Origin: Microbacterium sp. A20
GTDB taxonomy: Bacteria; Actinomycetota; Actinomycetes; Actinomycetales; Microbacteriaceae
Direction of reading: 5' to 3'
DNA length: 45,227 bases
Assembly (NCBI RefSeq): GCF_004794515.1
Contig: NZ_SSDF01000063.1
Span: 1-45,227 of the forward strand
Position 1 is the first letter of the stretch. Each line of letters opens with the position of its first letter. Made by a program: the position numbers and the translations under genes. Shown here in pieces: positions 1-8,063 of the stretch. Below the pieces are notes generated by a model, which saw only the letters and a list, made by a program, of their open reading frames with translations, searched no databases and was not told the DNA's origin.

Positions 1-71
1 CCGTTCCGGCGCCTCCTCCGTTCCGGCGCCTCCTCCGTTCCGGCGCCTCCTCCGTTCCGCGCCTCTTCCGT
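1..71. repeat. 17-bp tandem repeat array
   Basis: Three exact copies of the unit CCGTTCCGGCGCCTCCT occupy 1-51, followed by a diverged 16-bp copy at 52-67 and a partial copy running into the next palindrome. The array is cut by the window edge, so its full length is unknown. No gene overlaps it. It may be a minisatellite-like spacer, and its unit length is not a multiple of three. Confidence 0.85.
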
Positions 72-128
72 TCCGGTCGCACTTTATGTCGCATTGACGC
101 CGCAATTCCGACATAAAGTGCGACCGGA
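72..128. repeat. Perfect palindromic element, GTCGCACTTT family
   Basis: The arms at 72-91 and 109-128 are perfect 20-bp inverted copies containing GTCGCACTTTATGTCG, separated by 17 nt. The word GTCGCA occurs twice in the left half (GTCGCACT, GTCGCATT). A close relative lies at 3120-3168. It sits just past the 3' end of the minus-strand MocR gene and could act as a hairpin terminator, but neither side has a T-tract. Confidence 0.85.
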
Positions 129-130
129 GT

Positions 131-158
131 CAGCCGTCAGCCGTCAGCCGTCAGCCGT
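131..158. repeat. Heptamer tandem repeat CAGCCGT x4
   Basis: Four exact head-to-tail copies of CAGCCGT run from 131 to 158 and include the stop codon (151-153) of the minus-strand MocR gene. Slippage here would change the C-terminus or stop position of that protein. Confidence 0.85.
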
Positions 159-1554
159 CGAGCACCGAACCGAGGATGCCGGCGGCCTCGGCGAAGCGCG
201 CGGGGTCGGCGTTCGCGTAGTTGAGCCGCACATACGCGCCGGAGGGTTCGGCGGGGAACCACTCGGATCCCGGGGAGATGATCACGCCCCGCACCTCGCA
301 GTCGCGGACGACCTGCACGACATCCGTCCCCTCGGGCAGCCGCACCCACAGGTTCAGGCCACCCGCCGGAACGCTCTCGACCTGCGCAGACGGGGCGTGC
401 TCGGTCAGGCTCGAGACCAGCAGGTCGCGGCGCGCGCGCAGGTGCTCGCGGAACCCGCGCAGGTGGGTGCGCCAGCCGGGCTGCGTGACCACGTCGAGCG
501 CGGCGGCCTGCAGCAACCCGCTCACGTACATGGACTCGGCCGCGCGGTCGGCCAGGATCCGCTCCCGCGCCGGCCCCCGCGCGATCACGGCCGCGACGCG
601 CAGTGCGGGGGAGGCGCTCTTGGTGAGTGAGCGCAGGTACACGACATGACCGTCGTCGTCGGATGCGGCGACCGGGCGCGGCTCGGCATCGATCCCCAGG
701 TCGTGCGCCCAGTCGTCCTCGATCAGGAACGCGCCGTGTCGGCGGACGGTGTCGAGCACGGCCTCCCCGGTCGCGATCGGCCACTGCGCGCCGGTCGGGT
801 TGGCGAACGTCGGCTGCGCGTAGAAGGCCCGCGCGCCGGTGTGCGCGAACGCCCGCTCCACGTCATCCGGATCGGGACCCTGAGGCCCGGAGGGGATCGG
901 CACCAGCACGACACCCGCCTGCGCGGCGGCGAGCAGTGCGCCCCAGTACGTCGGCGATTCGACGAGTAGCGGCTGCCCCGGTCCCACGACCGCGCGGAAG
1001 ATCGAGCTCAGCCCGCTCTGACTGCCCGAGATGATGAGGGCATCGCGCGCCGACGCTGGCGTGACCCCGGCGGGCGCGGTGGATGCCAGCTCTCCGGCGA
1101 ACCACGCCTGCAGATCGGGAAGGCCGGCGGCGGGCGAGCGGGTCAGTGCCGCGTCGGTGCGCGCGGCCCGCACGAGCGCCTGTCGCACCAACCGCTCCGG
1201 CAGCAGTTCGACCGCGGGGTAGCCGGAGTGGAGTCCGATCGCATCGGGGGAGACCGTGCGCTGCGTGGACGACAGGCCCACGAGTCCCGCCGGGGCCGTG
1301 CCGAGCGCGGCGGTCTGCCAGCCGTAGTCGGCCGATCGCACGGTGCGGAGTGCGCGGACGAAGGTTCCGGCCCCCGGACGCGACTCCACCAGCCCGAGCC
1401 GGACGAGCTGCTGCATCGCCTTCTGCACGGTCACCGGGCTCGCCCCGTACTCGGCCATCAGCGCACGGTTCGACGGCACCCGCGCGCCCGGGGAGGCGGA
1501 GGTGATCCATGCACGGACACCGGCGACGATCCGGCCACTGCTATCCTGACTCAT
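151..1554 (-). CDS. MocR-family (GntR/aminotransferase) transcriptional regulator
   Basis: The 467-aa protein has a GntR-type winged helix at about residues 10-70 (SNRALMAEYGASPVTVQKAM at 28-47). A fold-type I aminotransferase domain covers about 95-460. The PLP lysine is K312 in RSLTKSASP, with D280/D281 in the cofactor-binding ED-D-W motif. MocR/PdxR/GabR proteins use PLP or a PLP-amine adduct as ligand and usually control a neighbouring divergent gene, here an EamA permease, its likely target. The start is ATG at 1554, overlapping the permease ATG on the other strand. A TACTCT -10 box (1568-1563) lies 8 nt upstream, which would give a leaderless transcript. The reading frame stays open upstream, but that stretch is antisense to the permease. 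The effector is unknown. Confidence 0.9.
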   Translation of the reverse strand: MSQDSSGRIVAGVRAWITSASPGARVPSNRALMAEYGASPVTVQKAMQQLVRLGLVESRPGAGTFVRALRTVRSADYGWQTAALGTAPAGLVGLSSTQRTVSPDAIGLHSGYPAVELLPERLVRQALVRAARTDAALTRSPAAGLPDLQAWFAGELASTAPAGVTPASARDALIISGSQSGLSSIFRAVVGPGQPLLVESPTYWGALLAAAQAGVVLVPIPSGPQGPDPDDVERAFAHTGARAFYAQPTFANPTGAQWPIATGEAVLDTVRRHGAFLIEDDWAHDLGIDAEPRPVAASDDDGHVVYLRSLTKSASPALRVAAVIARGPARERILADRAAESMYVSGLLQAAALDVVTQPGWRTHLRGFREHLRARRDLLVSSLTEHAPSAQVESVPAGGLNLWVRLPEGTDVVQVVRDCEVRGVIISPGSEWFPAEPSGAYVRLNYANADPARFAEAAGILGSVLDG

Positions 1555-1599
1555 GAAAGTAGAGAGTAGCGTTATCGCTCCGCGATCGACAGTGCTATC
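1539..1599. promoter_or_regulatory. Overlapping divergent leaderless promoters with candidate MocR sites
   Basis: The two divergent start codons share bases 1553-1554. On the plus strand TATCCT (1542-1547) ends 5 nt before the ATG. On the minus strand TACTCT (1568-1563) ends 8 nt before its ATG. Direct repeats TGCTATC at 1539-1545 and 1593-1599, with a related GTTATCG at 1571-1577, could be regulator half-sites. The -10 boxes fit leaderless spacing. The operator assignment is inference. Confidence 0.45.
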
Positions 1600-2506
1600 G
1601 ACGCGCGCCGGCCTCTGGTGGGGGCTTCTCGGCGTCGTCGCCTTCTCGTTCACCCTCCCGTTCACGCGGATCGCCATCGACGGCCTCTCGCCGTTGTTCA
1701 TCGGCGCGGGGCGCGCGGTCGTCGCGGCCCTCCTCGCGGGCATCGCCCTGACCGCGACACGGCAGCGCATCCCGACCAGGGCGCAGTGGGGGCGACTGGC
1801 CGTCGTCGCCGGCGGGGTCGTGGCCGGATTCCCGCTGCTCACCTCGTTCGCGATGACCACGACCCCGGCCAGTCACGGCGCCGTCGTGGTCGGACTGCTC
1901 CCCGCCGCGACCGCCGTCGCCGTGGTGCTCCGAACCGGCGAGCGCCCGAACCGCTCCTTCTGGGTCTTCGCGATCCTCGGCGCCGTCGCCGCCGTCGTGT
2001 TCGCTGCTCTGCAGAACGGCGGACTCGGCTCCCTCACCCCCGCCGACCTGCTGCTGTTCGGGGCTGTCCTCGCCGCGGCGATCGGCTACGCGGAGGGGGG
2101 TCTGCTCGCCCGCGAACTCGGCTCCTGGCAGACCGTGTCGTGGGCGCTCGTTGTCGCCGCTCCCCTCATGGCCGTGCTCACCGTGGTGTCGGCGATCCAG
2201 CAGCCACCCGCGGCGAGCCCGGTGCAGTGGCTCGCCTTCGGCTACCTCGCCGCGGTGAGCATGTTCCTCGGATTCTTCGCCTGGTACCGCGGGCTCGCGA
2301 TCGGACCGATGGCGCAGGTGAGCCAGATCCAGCTCGTCCAGCCCGTGATGAGCATCGCGTGGGCCGCCCTCCTGCTCCGCGAGCCGATCGGCTGGGCCAC
2401 CGCCGTCGGCGGATTCGCGGTGATCCTCTGCGCCGCGCTCGCCGTGCGCACCCGCCTGAAAGACCGCCCCAGAACCGACCGACCGCCCCGAGAAGAGGAG
2501 TCCTGA
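1553..2506 (+). CDS. EamA/DMT-family membrane permease
   Basis: The 317-aa protein has about ten hydrophobic segments in two repeated halves (roughly residues 20-155 and 165-305), as expected for EamA drug/metabolite transporters at about 300 aa. The charged C-terminal tail is cytoplasmic. It is divergent from a MocR regulator and shares the TGATG stop/start overlap with the downstream PaiB-like gene, so the two are probably co-translated. Substrates in this superfamily include amino acids, vitamins and metabolites, and none can be assigned here. ATG 1553 fits a leaderless start. An in-frame GTG at 1592, 13 codons on and closer to the first membrane segment, is an alternative. Confidence 0.85.
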   Translation: MKVESSVIAPRSTVLSTRAGLWWGLLGVVAFSFTLPFTRIAIDGLSPLFIGAGRAVVAALLAGIALTATRQRIPTRAQWGRLAVVAGGVVAGFPLLTSFAMTTTPASHGAVVVGLLPAATAVAVVLRTGERPNRSFWVFAILGAVAAVVFAALQNGGLGSLTPADLLLFGAVLAAAIGYAEGGLLARELGSWQTVSWALVVAAPLMAVLTVVSAIQQPPAASPVQWLAFGYLAAVSMFLGFFAWYRGLAIGPMAQVSQIQLVQPVMSIAWAALLLREPIGWATAVGGFAVILCAALAVRTRLKDRPRTDRPPREEES

Positions 2507-3099
2507 TGCGCCACACACCCCGCTACCTGATGACCGATCCCGACGAGGTCAAGCGCCTCATCCGCGGCAACCCCTGGGCGACCTTCGTCTCTCCGGCGAG
2601 CACCGGACTCGTCGCTTCGCACTACCCCGCCCTGCTGATCGAGGACGAGGACGACATCGTGATCGCCAGCCACTTCGGCCGGCCCGACGATCAGCTCCAC
2701 GAACTCGGTCGGCACGAAGTGCTCGTGATCATCCAGGGGCCGCACGACTACGTCTCCCCGAGCCTGTATGCGCCGGGCGATCTGGTGCCGACGTGGAACC
2801 ACGTGACCGCGCACCTCTACGGCACCCCCGAGATCCTCGGCGAGGAGGAGAACTACGCCATGCTCACGCGGTTGACCGACCTCTTCGAGGACGGGCGCGA
2901 GCACGGCCGGCATCTGTCGGAGGACGAGCCGGGCACCCGCCGAGCGGCGAAGGGGACGGTCGGCCTGCGGATGCGCGTCACCCGGTTCGACGCGCGCGCC
3001 AAGCTCAGCCAGAACAAGCCGCCGGAGGTGCGCGAGAACATCACCGCGCGGTTCGCCGAGACCAACAGCGCACTCGCGGCGGAGATGCGGCGGGTCTGA
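2506..3099 (+). CDS. FMN-binding negative transcriptional regulator, PaiB family
   Basis: The 197-aa protein has the usual length and order of PaiB-like flavin-reductase-fold proteins. The N-terminal motif is MRHTPRYLMTDPDEV. A split-barrel core contains SHFGRPDDQ and a central GPHDYVSPSLY stretch, followed by VPTWNHVTAHLYG at about residues 100-113. The late motif FDARAKLSQNKPPEVRENI is characteristic of the family. PaiB was named for negative effects on sporulation and protease genes in Bacillus, but its molecular role is poorly defined and FMN or haem binding is the safest statement. The start overlaps the permease stop and is preceded by AGAAGAGGAG. The membership of this operon suggests a shared MocR-controlled response. 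Confidence 0.85.
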   Translation: MRHTPRYLMTDPDEVKRLIRGNPWATFVSPASTGLVASHYPALLIEDEDDIVIASHFGRPDDQLHELGRHEVLVIIQGPHDYVSPSLYAPGDLVPTWNHVTAHLYGTPEILGEEENYAMLTRLTDLFEDGREHGRHLSEDEPGTRRAAKGTVGLRMRVTRFDARAKLSQNKPPEVRENITARFAETNSALAAEMRRV

Positions 3100-3119
3100 C
3101 CCCTGCCGACACCTTCCCC

Positions 3120-3168
3120 GTCGCACTTTCTGTCGCTCCCGCCGCGGGAAAGCGACAGAAGGTGCGAC
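3120..3168. repeat. Palindromic element, GTCGCACTTT family
   Basis: The arms at 3120-3137 and 3151-3168 are 18-bp inverted copies with one mismatch. The loop between them is short and GC-rich. It resembles the element at 72-128 in sequence and in having GTCGC twice per arm. It lies 21 bp past the paiB-like stop and upstream of the kdp operon, so it may end transcription from the left. There is no T-tract. The rest of 3169-3283 shows nothing recognisable except the weak GGGAG (3266-3270) before the first kdp ORF. Confidence 0.8.
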
Positions 3169-3283
3169 GAGAAGGAAACAGGGACCCGGATGCCGTGAGC
3201 AACCCGCATGCATCCGCACGGGGGGCGTACGGGAACCGTGAGGATCGACGGATCCACCCGCGCGCGGGAGTTGGATCGGATCC

Positions 3284-3367
3284 GTGCTCGACATCATCTA
3301 CATCGCGCTGACTCTCGCGCTGTTCGCCCTCGTGTCCCTGGTCGCCAAGGCGGTGGACCGCGCATGA
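3284..3367 (+). CDS. 27-aa single-pass membrane protein preceding kdpF
   Basis: GTG at 3284 opens a 27-codon ORF that ends in ATGA, overlapping the kdpF start at 3364. The peptide begins with [19 protein letters not shown], a single hydrophobic helix, and ends in the positive tail KAVDRA. That topology resembles KdpF without being the same protein. The 4-bp overlap and strong hydrophobicity argue for translation. A weak GGGAG lies 13 nt upstream. It may be a second small KdpA-associated or leader peptide. I recall similar short ORFs before actinobacterial kdp operons but cannot verify that here. Confidence 0.6.
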   Translation: MLDIIYIALTLALFALVSLVAKAVDRA

Positions 3368-3453
3368 TCGTCTTCGAGATCATCGCGGCCGTCCTCGCCG
3401 TCGCCGCCGTCATCTACCTCGTGGTCGCGCTCGTCGCCCCGGAGCGGTTCTGA
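3364..3453 (+). CDS. kdpF: KdpF, small subunit of the Kdp K+-ATPase
   Basis: The 29-aa peptide has one transmembrane helix (about residues 3-23) and ends in APERF, matching the typical KdpF C-terminus. KdpF stabilises the KdpABC complex in the membrane. Its ATG lies inside the stop of the preceding small ORF, and its own TGA overlaps the kdpA ATG, so the three are probably translationally coupled. Confidence 0.9.
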   Translation: MIVFEIIAAVLAVAAVIYLVVALVAPERF

Positions 3454-5132
3454 TGGGCGCGGCGATCTGGTTCGGCATCCTGCAGGTCACGGCCGTCGTG
3501 GTCGTGCTCGTCCTCCTCTACCGCCCCCTCGGCGACTACATCGCCCGGGTGTACACCTCGGCGAAGGACCTGCGCGTCGAGCGCGGCGTCTACCGGCTCA
3601 TCGGCGTCGACTCCTCCTCCGAGCAGACCTGGCGCGCCTACGCCCGCAGCGTGCTCGCGTTCTCGGTCGTCGGGCTCCTGCTCGTCTACGGGCTGCAGCG
3701 ACTCCAGGCATTCCTGCCGCAGTCGCTCGGTCTCCCCGCCGTGCCCGAGGGACTGGCCTTCAACACCGCGGCATCGTTCGTCGCGAACACCAACTGGCAG
3801 TCGTACTCGCCCGAGCAGACCATGGGCTACACCGTGCAGCTCGCGGGCCTCACGGTGCAGAACTTCGTGTCGGCCGCGGTCGGCCTCGCCATCGCGATCG
3901 CCCTGATCCGCGGCCTCGCCATCCGGGGCTCGGCGACCATCGGGAACTTCTGGGTCGACCTCATCCGCGGCGTCGGCCGCATCCTCCTGCCGATCGCCGT
4001 GATCGGCGCGGTGGCGCTGCTCGCGGGCGGCGTGATCCAGAACTTCGCGGGCTTCACCGACGTGACCACGGTGTCGGGCGGAACCCAGACCATCCCGGGC
4101 GGCCCCGTCGCGTCACAGGAGGCGATCAAGCTCCTCGGCACGAACGGCGGCGGCTTCTTCAACGCCAACTCCGCGCACCCGTTCGAGAACCCGACCGGCT
4201 TCACGAACCTGCTGGAGGTGCTGCTGATCCTCGTGATCCCGTTCGCCCTCCCCCGCACGTTCGGACGCATGGTCGGCGACCACCGTCAGGGCTACGCGAT
4301 CGCCGCGGTCATGGCCACGATCTTCCTGATCTCGACCTTCGCCCTCTCGGCACTCGAACTCGCCGGACGCGGCAGCGCGCCCGAACTCGCCGGAGCCGCG
4401 ATGGAGGGCAAGGAGGTGCGGTTCGGCATCCTCGGATCCACCCTGTTCGGCAGCGCCAGCACCCTCACCTCGACCGGTGCCGTCAACTCGATGCACGACT
4501 CGTACACGGCGCTGGGCGGCATGATGCCGATGCTGAACATGATGCTCGGCGAGGTCGCCCCCGGCGGCGTCGGCTCGGGCCTCTACGGCATGCTCGTGCT
4601 CGCGATCATCGCGGTGTTCGTCGGCGGACTCCTCGTCGGCCGCACCCCCGAGTACCTCGGCAAGCGGATCGGTCCGCGGGAGATCAAGCTCGCCAGCCTG
4701 TACATCCTCGTGGTTCCCGCGCTCGTCCTCGGCGGCACGGCCCTGAGCTTCGCGATCCCCGGCATCCGGGAGGACGTGGAGTCCACCAGCATCCTGAACC
4801 CGGGTGTGCACGGCATGAGCGAGGTGCTCTACGCGTTCACGTCGGCCGCGAACAACAACGGCTCCGCCTTCGCCGGACTCACCGCGAACACCCCGTGGTT
4901 CAACACCGCGCTCGGCATCGCGATGCTGCTCGGGCGATTCCTGCCCATCGTGCTCGTCCTGGCCCTCGCCGGATCGTTCGCGGCGCAGGAACGGGTCCCC
5001 GCCACCTCGGGCACCCTGCCCACCCACCGGCCGCAGTTCGTCGGCCTCCTCCTCACCGTGACGGTCGTCGTGACCGCCCTCACCTACTTCCCCGTGCTCG
5101 CGCTGGGACCCCTCGCCGAAGGACTCGTCTGA
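3453..5132 (+). CDS. kdpA: KdpA, K+-translocating subunit
   Basis: The 559-aa polytopic protein has the normal KdpA length and about ten membrane helices. Selectivity-filter-like segments include the conserved [20 protein letters not shown] region near residues 231-250 and the [13 protein letters not shown] region near 465-477. KdpA is related to the SKT (Trk/Ktr) K+ channels and carries K+ in the KdpFABC P-type ATPase under K+ limitation. Its start overlaps the kdpF stop, and kdpB begins 2 nt after its own stop. Confidence 0.97.
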   Translation: MGAAIWFGILQVTAVVVVLVLLYRPLGDYIARVYTSAKDLRVERGVYRLIGVDSSSEQTWRAYARSVLAFSVVGLLLVYGLQRLQAFLPQSLGLPAVPEGLAFNTAASFVANTNWQSYSPEQTMGYTVQLAGLTVQNFVSAAVGLAIAIALIRGLAIRGSATIGNFWVDLIRGVGRILLPIAVIGAVALLAGGVIQNFAGFTDVTTVSGGTQTIPGGPVASQEAIKLLGTNGGGFFNANSAHPFENPTGFTNLLEVLLILVIPFALPRTFGRMVGDHRQGYAIAAVMATIFLISTFALSALELAGRGSAPELAGAAMEGKEVRFGILGSTLFGSASTLTSTGAVNSMHDSYTALGGMMPMLNMMLGEVAPGGVGSGLYGMLVLAIIAVFVGGLLVGRTPEYLGKRIGPREIKLASLYILVVPALVLGGTALSFAIPGIREDVESTSILNPGVHGMSEVLYAFTSAANNNGSAFAGLTANTPWFNTALGIAMLLGRFLPIVLVLALAGSFAAQERVPATSGTLPTHRPQFVGLLLTVTVVVTALTYFPVLALGPLAEGLV

Positions 5133-5134
5133 CC

Positions 5135-7435
5135 ATGACCCTCATCACCACCCCTTCCGAATCACCGTCGGAACAGCAGGATGCCGGGCAATCCACCCCC
5201 GCGCAGCCGTCGCGCTCCTTCGGCTGGTCGCAGCTCGTGGCGGCCCTGCCCGGCGCCCTGCGCAAGCTGAACCCCGCAGCCCTCGTCCGCAACCCCGTGA
5301 TGCTCTTGGTGTGGGTCGGCGCCGCGTTCGCGACCGTGCTGGCGATCGCCGAACCGTTCCTCGGTGGTCCGGCCGACTCGGGCGGCACCCCTGTGCCCGC
5401 GCCGTTCACCTGGGGCATCGCGGTGTGGCTCTGGCTCACCGTGCTGTTCGCGAACGTCGCCGAGTCGGTCGCCGAGGGCCGCGGAAAGGCCCAGGCCGCG
5501 AGCCTGCGCAAGACCCGCACCAGCACGATGGCCCGCCGGGTGGTCGGCTACGACGCGGCTTCGGATGCCGCCGCCGAGCGCGCCGAGACCCTTGAGGTCT
5601 CCTCCGCCGAACTGCAGCGCGACGACGTCGTGGTCGTGACCGCCGGTGAGCTGATCCCCGGTGACGGCGACATCATCGCGGGCATCGCAACGGTCGACGA
5701 GTCGGCCATCACGGGCGAGAGCGCCCCGGTGATCCGCGAGTCGGGCGGCGACCGCAGCGCCGTCACCGGCGGCACCCGCGTGCTGTCGGACCGGATCGTG
5801 GTGCGCATCACCTCGAAGCCGGGCGAGACGTTCGTCGACCGGATGATCGCCCTGGTCGAGGGCGCCAGCCGCCAGCGCACCCCGAACGAGATCGCGCTGA
5901 ACATCCTGCTCGCGAGCCTGTCGATCATCTTCGTGGTCGTGGTGCTGGCCCTCAACCCGATCTCGTCCTACGCCGCGTCGCCCGTCAGCATCCCCGTGCT
6001 CATCGCCCTGCTCGTCTGCCTGATCCCGACCACCATCGGCGCGCTGCTCTCGGCCATCGGCATCGCCGGCATGGACCGTCTCGTGCAGCGCAACGTGCTC
6101 GCCATGTCGGGGCGTGCGGTCGAGGCCGCGGGCGACGTCACGACCCTGTTGCTCGACAAGACCGGAACCATCACGTACGGCAACCGCCGTGCGCACGAGG
6201 TCCTGCCGCTCCCGGGCGTCGACGCCGACGAGCTGCTGCGGGTCGCGGCGCTGTCCTCGCTCGCCGACCCCACCCCCGAGGGTGCCTCGATCGTCGAGCT
6301 CGCCGCCGCCGCCGGCATCCGGGTGACCGCTCCGGAGGATGCCGTGGTCGTGCCCTTCACCGCGCAGACGCGCATGTCGGGGCTCGACCTCGCCGACGGC
6401 ACGCAGATCCGCAAGGGCGCCGGCTCCGCGGTGCGGGCCTGGCTCGGGCTCGACGCCGAGGATGCGGAGCTCACCGCCCGCACCGACTCCGTGGCCGAAA
6501 GCGGCGGCACCCCGCTCGTGGTCGCGGTGCGGACACCCGCCGCCCCGGCATCCGCCCCCGCCCCCGCATCCGCATCCGCCCCCGCCCCATCCGTCCACCT
6601 GTCGGGAGAACGGACGGATGTCGGCGGACACGCCGCGGAACGGACCGACATCCGTGCGAACTCCCGACAGGTGTCCGGCGAACCCGCCACGGAAGGCCGC
6701 ATCCTCGGCGTCGTGCACCTCAAGGACATCGTCAAGGACGGGCTGCGCGAGCGGTTCGACGAGCTGCGCAGCATGGGCATCCGCACGGTGATGATCACGG
6801 GCGACAACCCGCTGACCGCCCAGGCCATCGCCGCGGAGGCCGGGGTCGACGACTTCCTCGCCGAGGCGACGCCCGAGGACAAACTGGCCCTGATCCGGCG
6901 CGAGCAGGAGGGTGGGCGTCTGGTCGCGATGACCGGCGACGGCACGAACGACGCCCCCGCCCTCGCACAGGCCGACGTCGGAGTCGCGATGAACACCGGC
7001 ACCTCGGCCGCGAAGGAGGCCGGCAACATGGTCGACCTCGACTCCGACCCGACCAAACTGATCGACATCGTGCGCATCGGCAAGCAGCTGCTGATCACCC
7101 GTGGCGCGCTCACCACGTTCTCGCTCGCGAACGACGTCGCCAAGTACTTCGCCATCATCCCGGCGATGTTCATGGGGGTCTTCCCCGGGCTCGCCGCGCT
7201 CAACATCATGCAGCTGCACTCGCCGGCATCCGCCGTGACCAGCGCGATCATCTTCAACGCGATCGTGATCGTGTTCCTGATCCCGCTGGCCCTGCGCGGA
7301 GTGAAGTACCGCCCGGCGAGCGCCTCGCAAATCCTGCAGCGCAACCTTCTGATCTACGGACTCGGCGGTGTGATCGCCCCGTTCATCGGCATCAAGCTCA
7401 TCGACCTCGTCGTCAGCCTCATCCCGGGCTTCTGA
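5135..7435 (+). CDS. kdpB: KdpB, P-type ATPase catalytic subunit with an unusual linker insertion
   Basis: The 766-aa protein is longer than most KdpB (about 680-700). Key P-type motifs are intact. TGES of the actuator domain starts at T193, the phosphorylated aspartate is D341 in DKTGT, and GDGTNDAP carries the hinge aspartate D602. The P-domain [12 protein letters not shown] motif and the C-terminal helices are also present. The extra length lies at about residues 466-515, between the nucleotide-binding domain and the P domain. It has an Ala/Pro/Ser-rich stretch followed by 26 residues encoded exactly by the palindromic element at 6596-6673. The frame stays open and later motifs are conserved, so the protein is probably functional. 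KdpB hydrolyses ATP to drive K+ uptake through KdpA. Confidence 0.96.
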   Translation: MTLITTPSESPSEQQDAGQSTPAQPSRSFGWSQLVAALPGALRKLNPAALVRNPVMLLVWVGAAFATVLAIAEPFLGGPADSGGTPVPAPFTWGIAVWLWLTVLFANVAESVAEGRGKAQAASLRKTRTSTMARRVVGYDAASDAAAERAETLEVSSAELQRDDVVVVTAGELIPGDGDIIAGIATVDESAITGESAPVIRESGGDRSAVTGGTRVLSDRIVVRITSKPGETFVDRMIALVEGASRQRTPNEIALNILLASLSIIFVVVVLALNPISSYAASPVSIPVLIALLVCLIPTTIGALLSAIGIAGMDRLVQRNVLAMSGRAVEAAGDVTTLLLDKTGTITYGNRRAHEVLPLPGVDADELLRVAALSSLADPTPEGASIVELAAAAGIRVTAPEDAVVVPFTAQTRMSGLDLADGTQIRKGAGSAVRAWLGLDAEDAELTARTDSVAESGGTPLVVAVRTPAAPASAPAPASASAPAPSVHLSGERTDVGGHAAERTDIRANSRQVSGEPATEGRILGVVHLKDIVKDGLRERFDELRSMGIRTVMITGDNPLTAQAIAAEAGVDDFLAEATPEDKLALIRREQEGGRLVAMTGDGTNDAPALAQADVGVAMNTGTSAAKEAGNMVDLDSDPTKLIDIVRIGKQLLITRGALTTFSLANDVAKYFAIIPAMFMGVFPGLAALNIMQLHSPASAVTSAIIFNAIVIVFLIPLALRGVKYRPASASQILQRNLLIYGLGGVIAPFIGIKLIDLVVSLIPGF
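6596..6673. repeat. TGTCGGG-family palindromic element inside kdpB
   Basis: The outer arms 6596-6608 and 6661-6673 are perfect 13-bp inverted copies (CACCTGTCGGGAG). The nested inner arms 6614-6624 and 6645-6655 are perfect 11-bp copies (ACGGATGTCGG). The element is 78 bp, exactly 26 codons in frame (H488-V513). Close relatives lie between genes at 12202-12266, 41944-42021 and 43191-43258. Confidence 0.9.
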
Positions 7436-7460
7436 CCCGGATCGGAAAAGGAACCCACTC

Positions 7461-8063
7461 ATGTCCTCCACTCGCACCGCCCTCCGCACCACCGGGGTCG
7501 CCGTCCGCGCGATGCTCGTCCTCACGCTGATCCTCGGCATCGGGTACACGCTCCTCGTCACGGGCATCGGGCAGCTCGCACTCCCCGGGCAGGCGAACGG
7601 CTCCCCGCTTCCCGACGACAGGGGCAGCGCACTGATCGGTCAGTCCTTCACGGATGCCGACGGCGAGGCCCTGCCGGAGTACTTCCAGTCCCGCCCCTCC
7701 GCGGCCGGCGACGGCTACGACGGGGCCGGCTCCAGCGGCAGCAACCTCGGCCCGGAGAACCCCGACCTGGTCGCCTCGATCGAGGAGCGCCAGGCCGCGA
7801 TCGCGGAGCGCGAGGGTGTGGATGCCTCCGAGGTGCCGGCCGACGCTGTCACCGCCTCGGGCTCCGGACTCGACCCGCACATCAGCGTCGCCTACGCCCT
7901 GCTGCAGGTGCCGCGGGTGGCCGAGGAACGCGGCATGCCCGAACAAGAGGTGCGCGACCTGGTGGAGTCTAGGATTCAAGGGCGGGATCTGGGATTCCTC
8001 GGCGAGGAGCGCATCAACGTCGCCGAACTCAACCTCGCGCTGGACGGCCAGGAGGGCGAATGA
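7461..8063 (+). CDS. kdpC: KdpC, periplasm-facing subunit of the Kdp ATPase
   Basis: The 200-aa protein has a single N-terminal membrane helix (about residues 13-38). Its soluble domain carries the KdpC signatures YFQSRPSAAGDGYDGAGSSG and SGSGLDPHIS, then a C-terminal LNLALD motif. KdpC assists ATP or K+ binding in the complex, though its exact role is debated. GAAAAGGAAC before ATG 7461 is a good ribosome-binding site. The stop overlaps kdpD (ATGA). Confidence 0.96.
   Translation: MSSTRTALRTTGVAVRAMLVLTLILGIGYTLLVTGIGQLALPGQANGSPLPDDRGSALIGQSFTDADGEALPEYFQSRPSAAGDGYDGAGSSGSNLGPENPDLVASIEERQAAIAEREGVDASEVPADAVTASGSGLDPHISVAYALLQVPRVAEERGMPEQEVRDLVESRIQGRDLGFLGEERINVAELNLALDGQEGE

Noticed and set aside
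3170..3283. A c-di-AMP (ydaO-type) riboswitch before kdp
   Set aside because: The spacer is too short and shows none of the paired stems expected of that class.
6530..6700. kdpB as two genes or a frameshifted pseudogene
   Set aside because: The frame is open through the insertion and every downstream P-type motif is intact.
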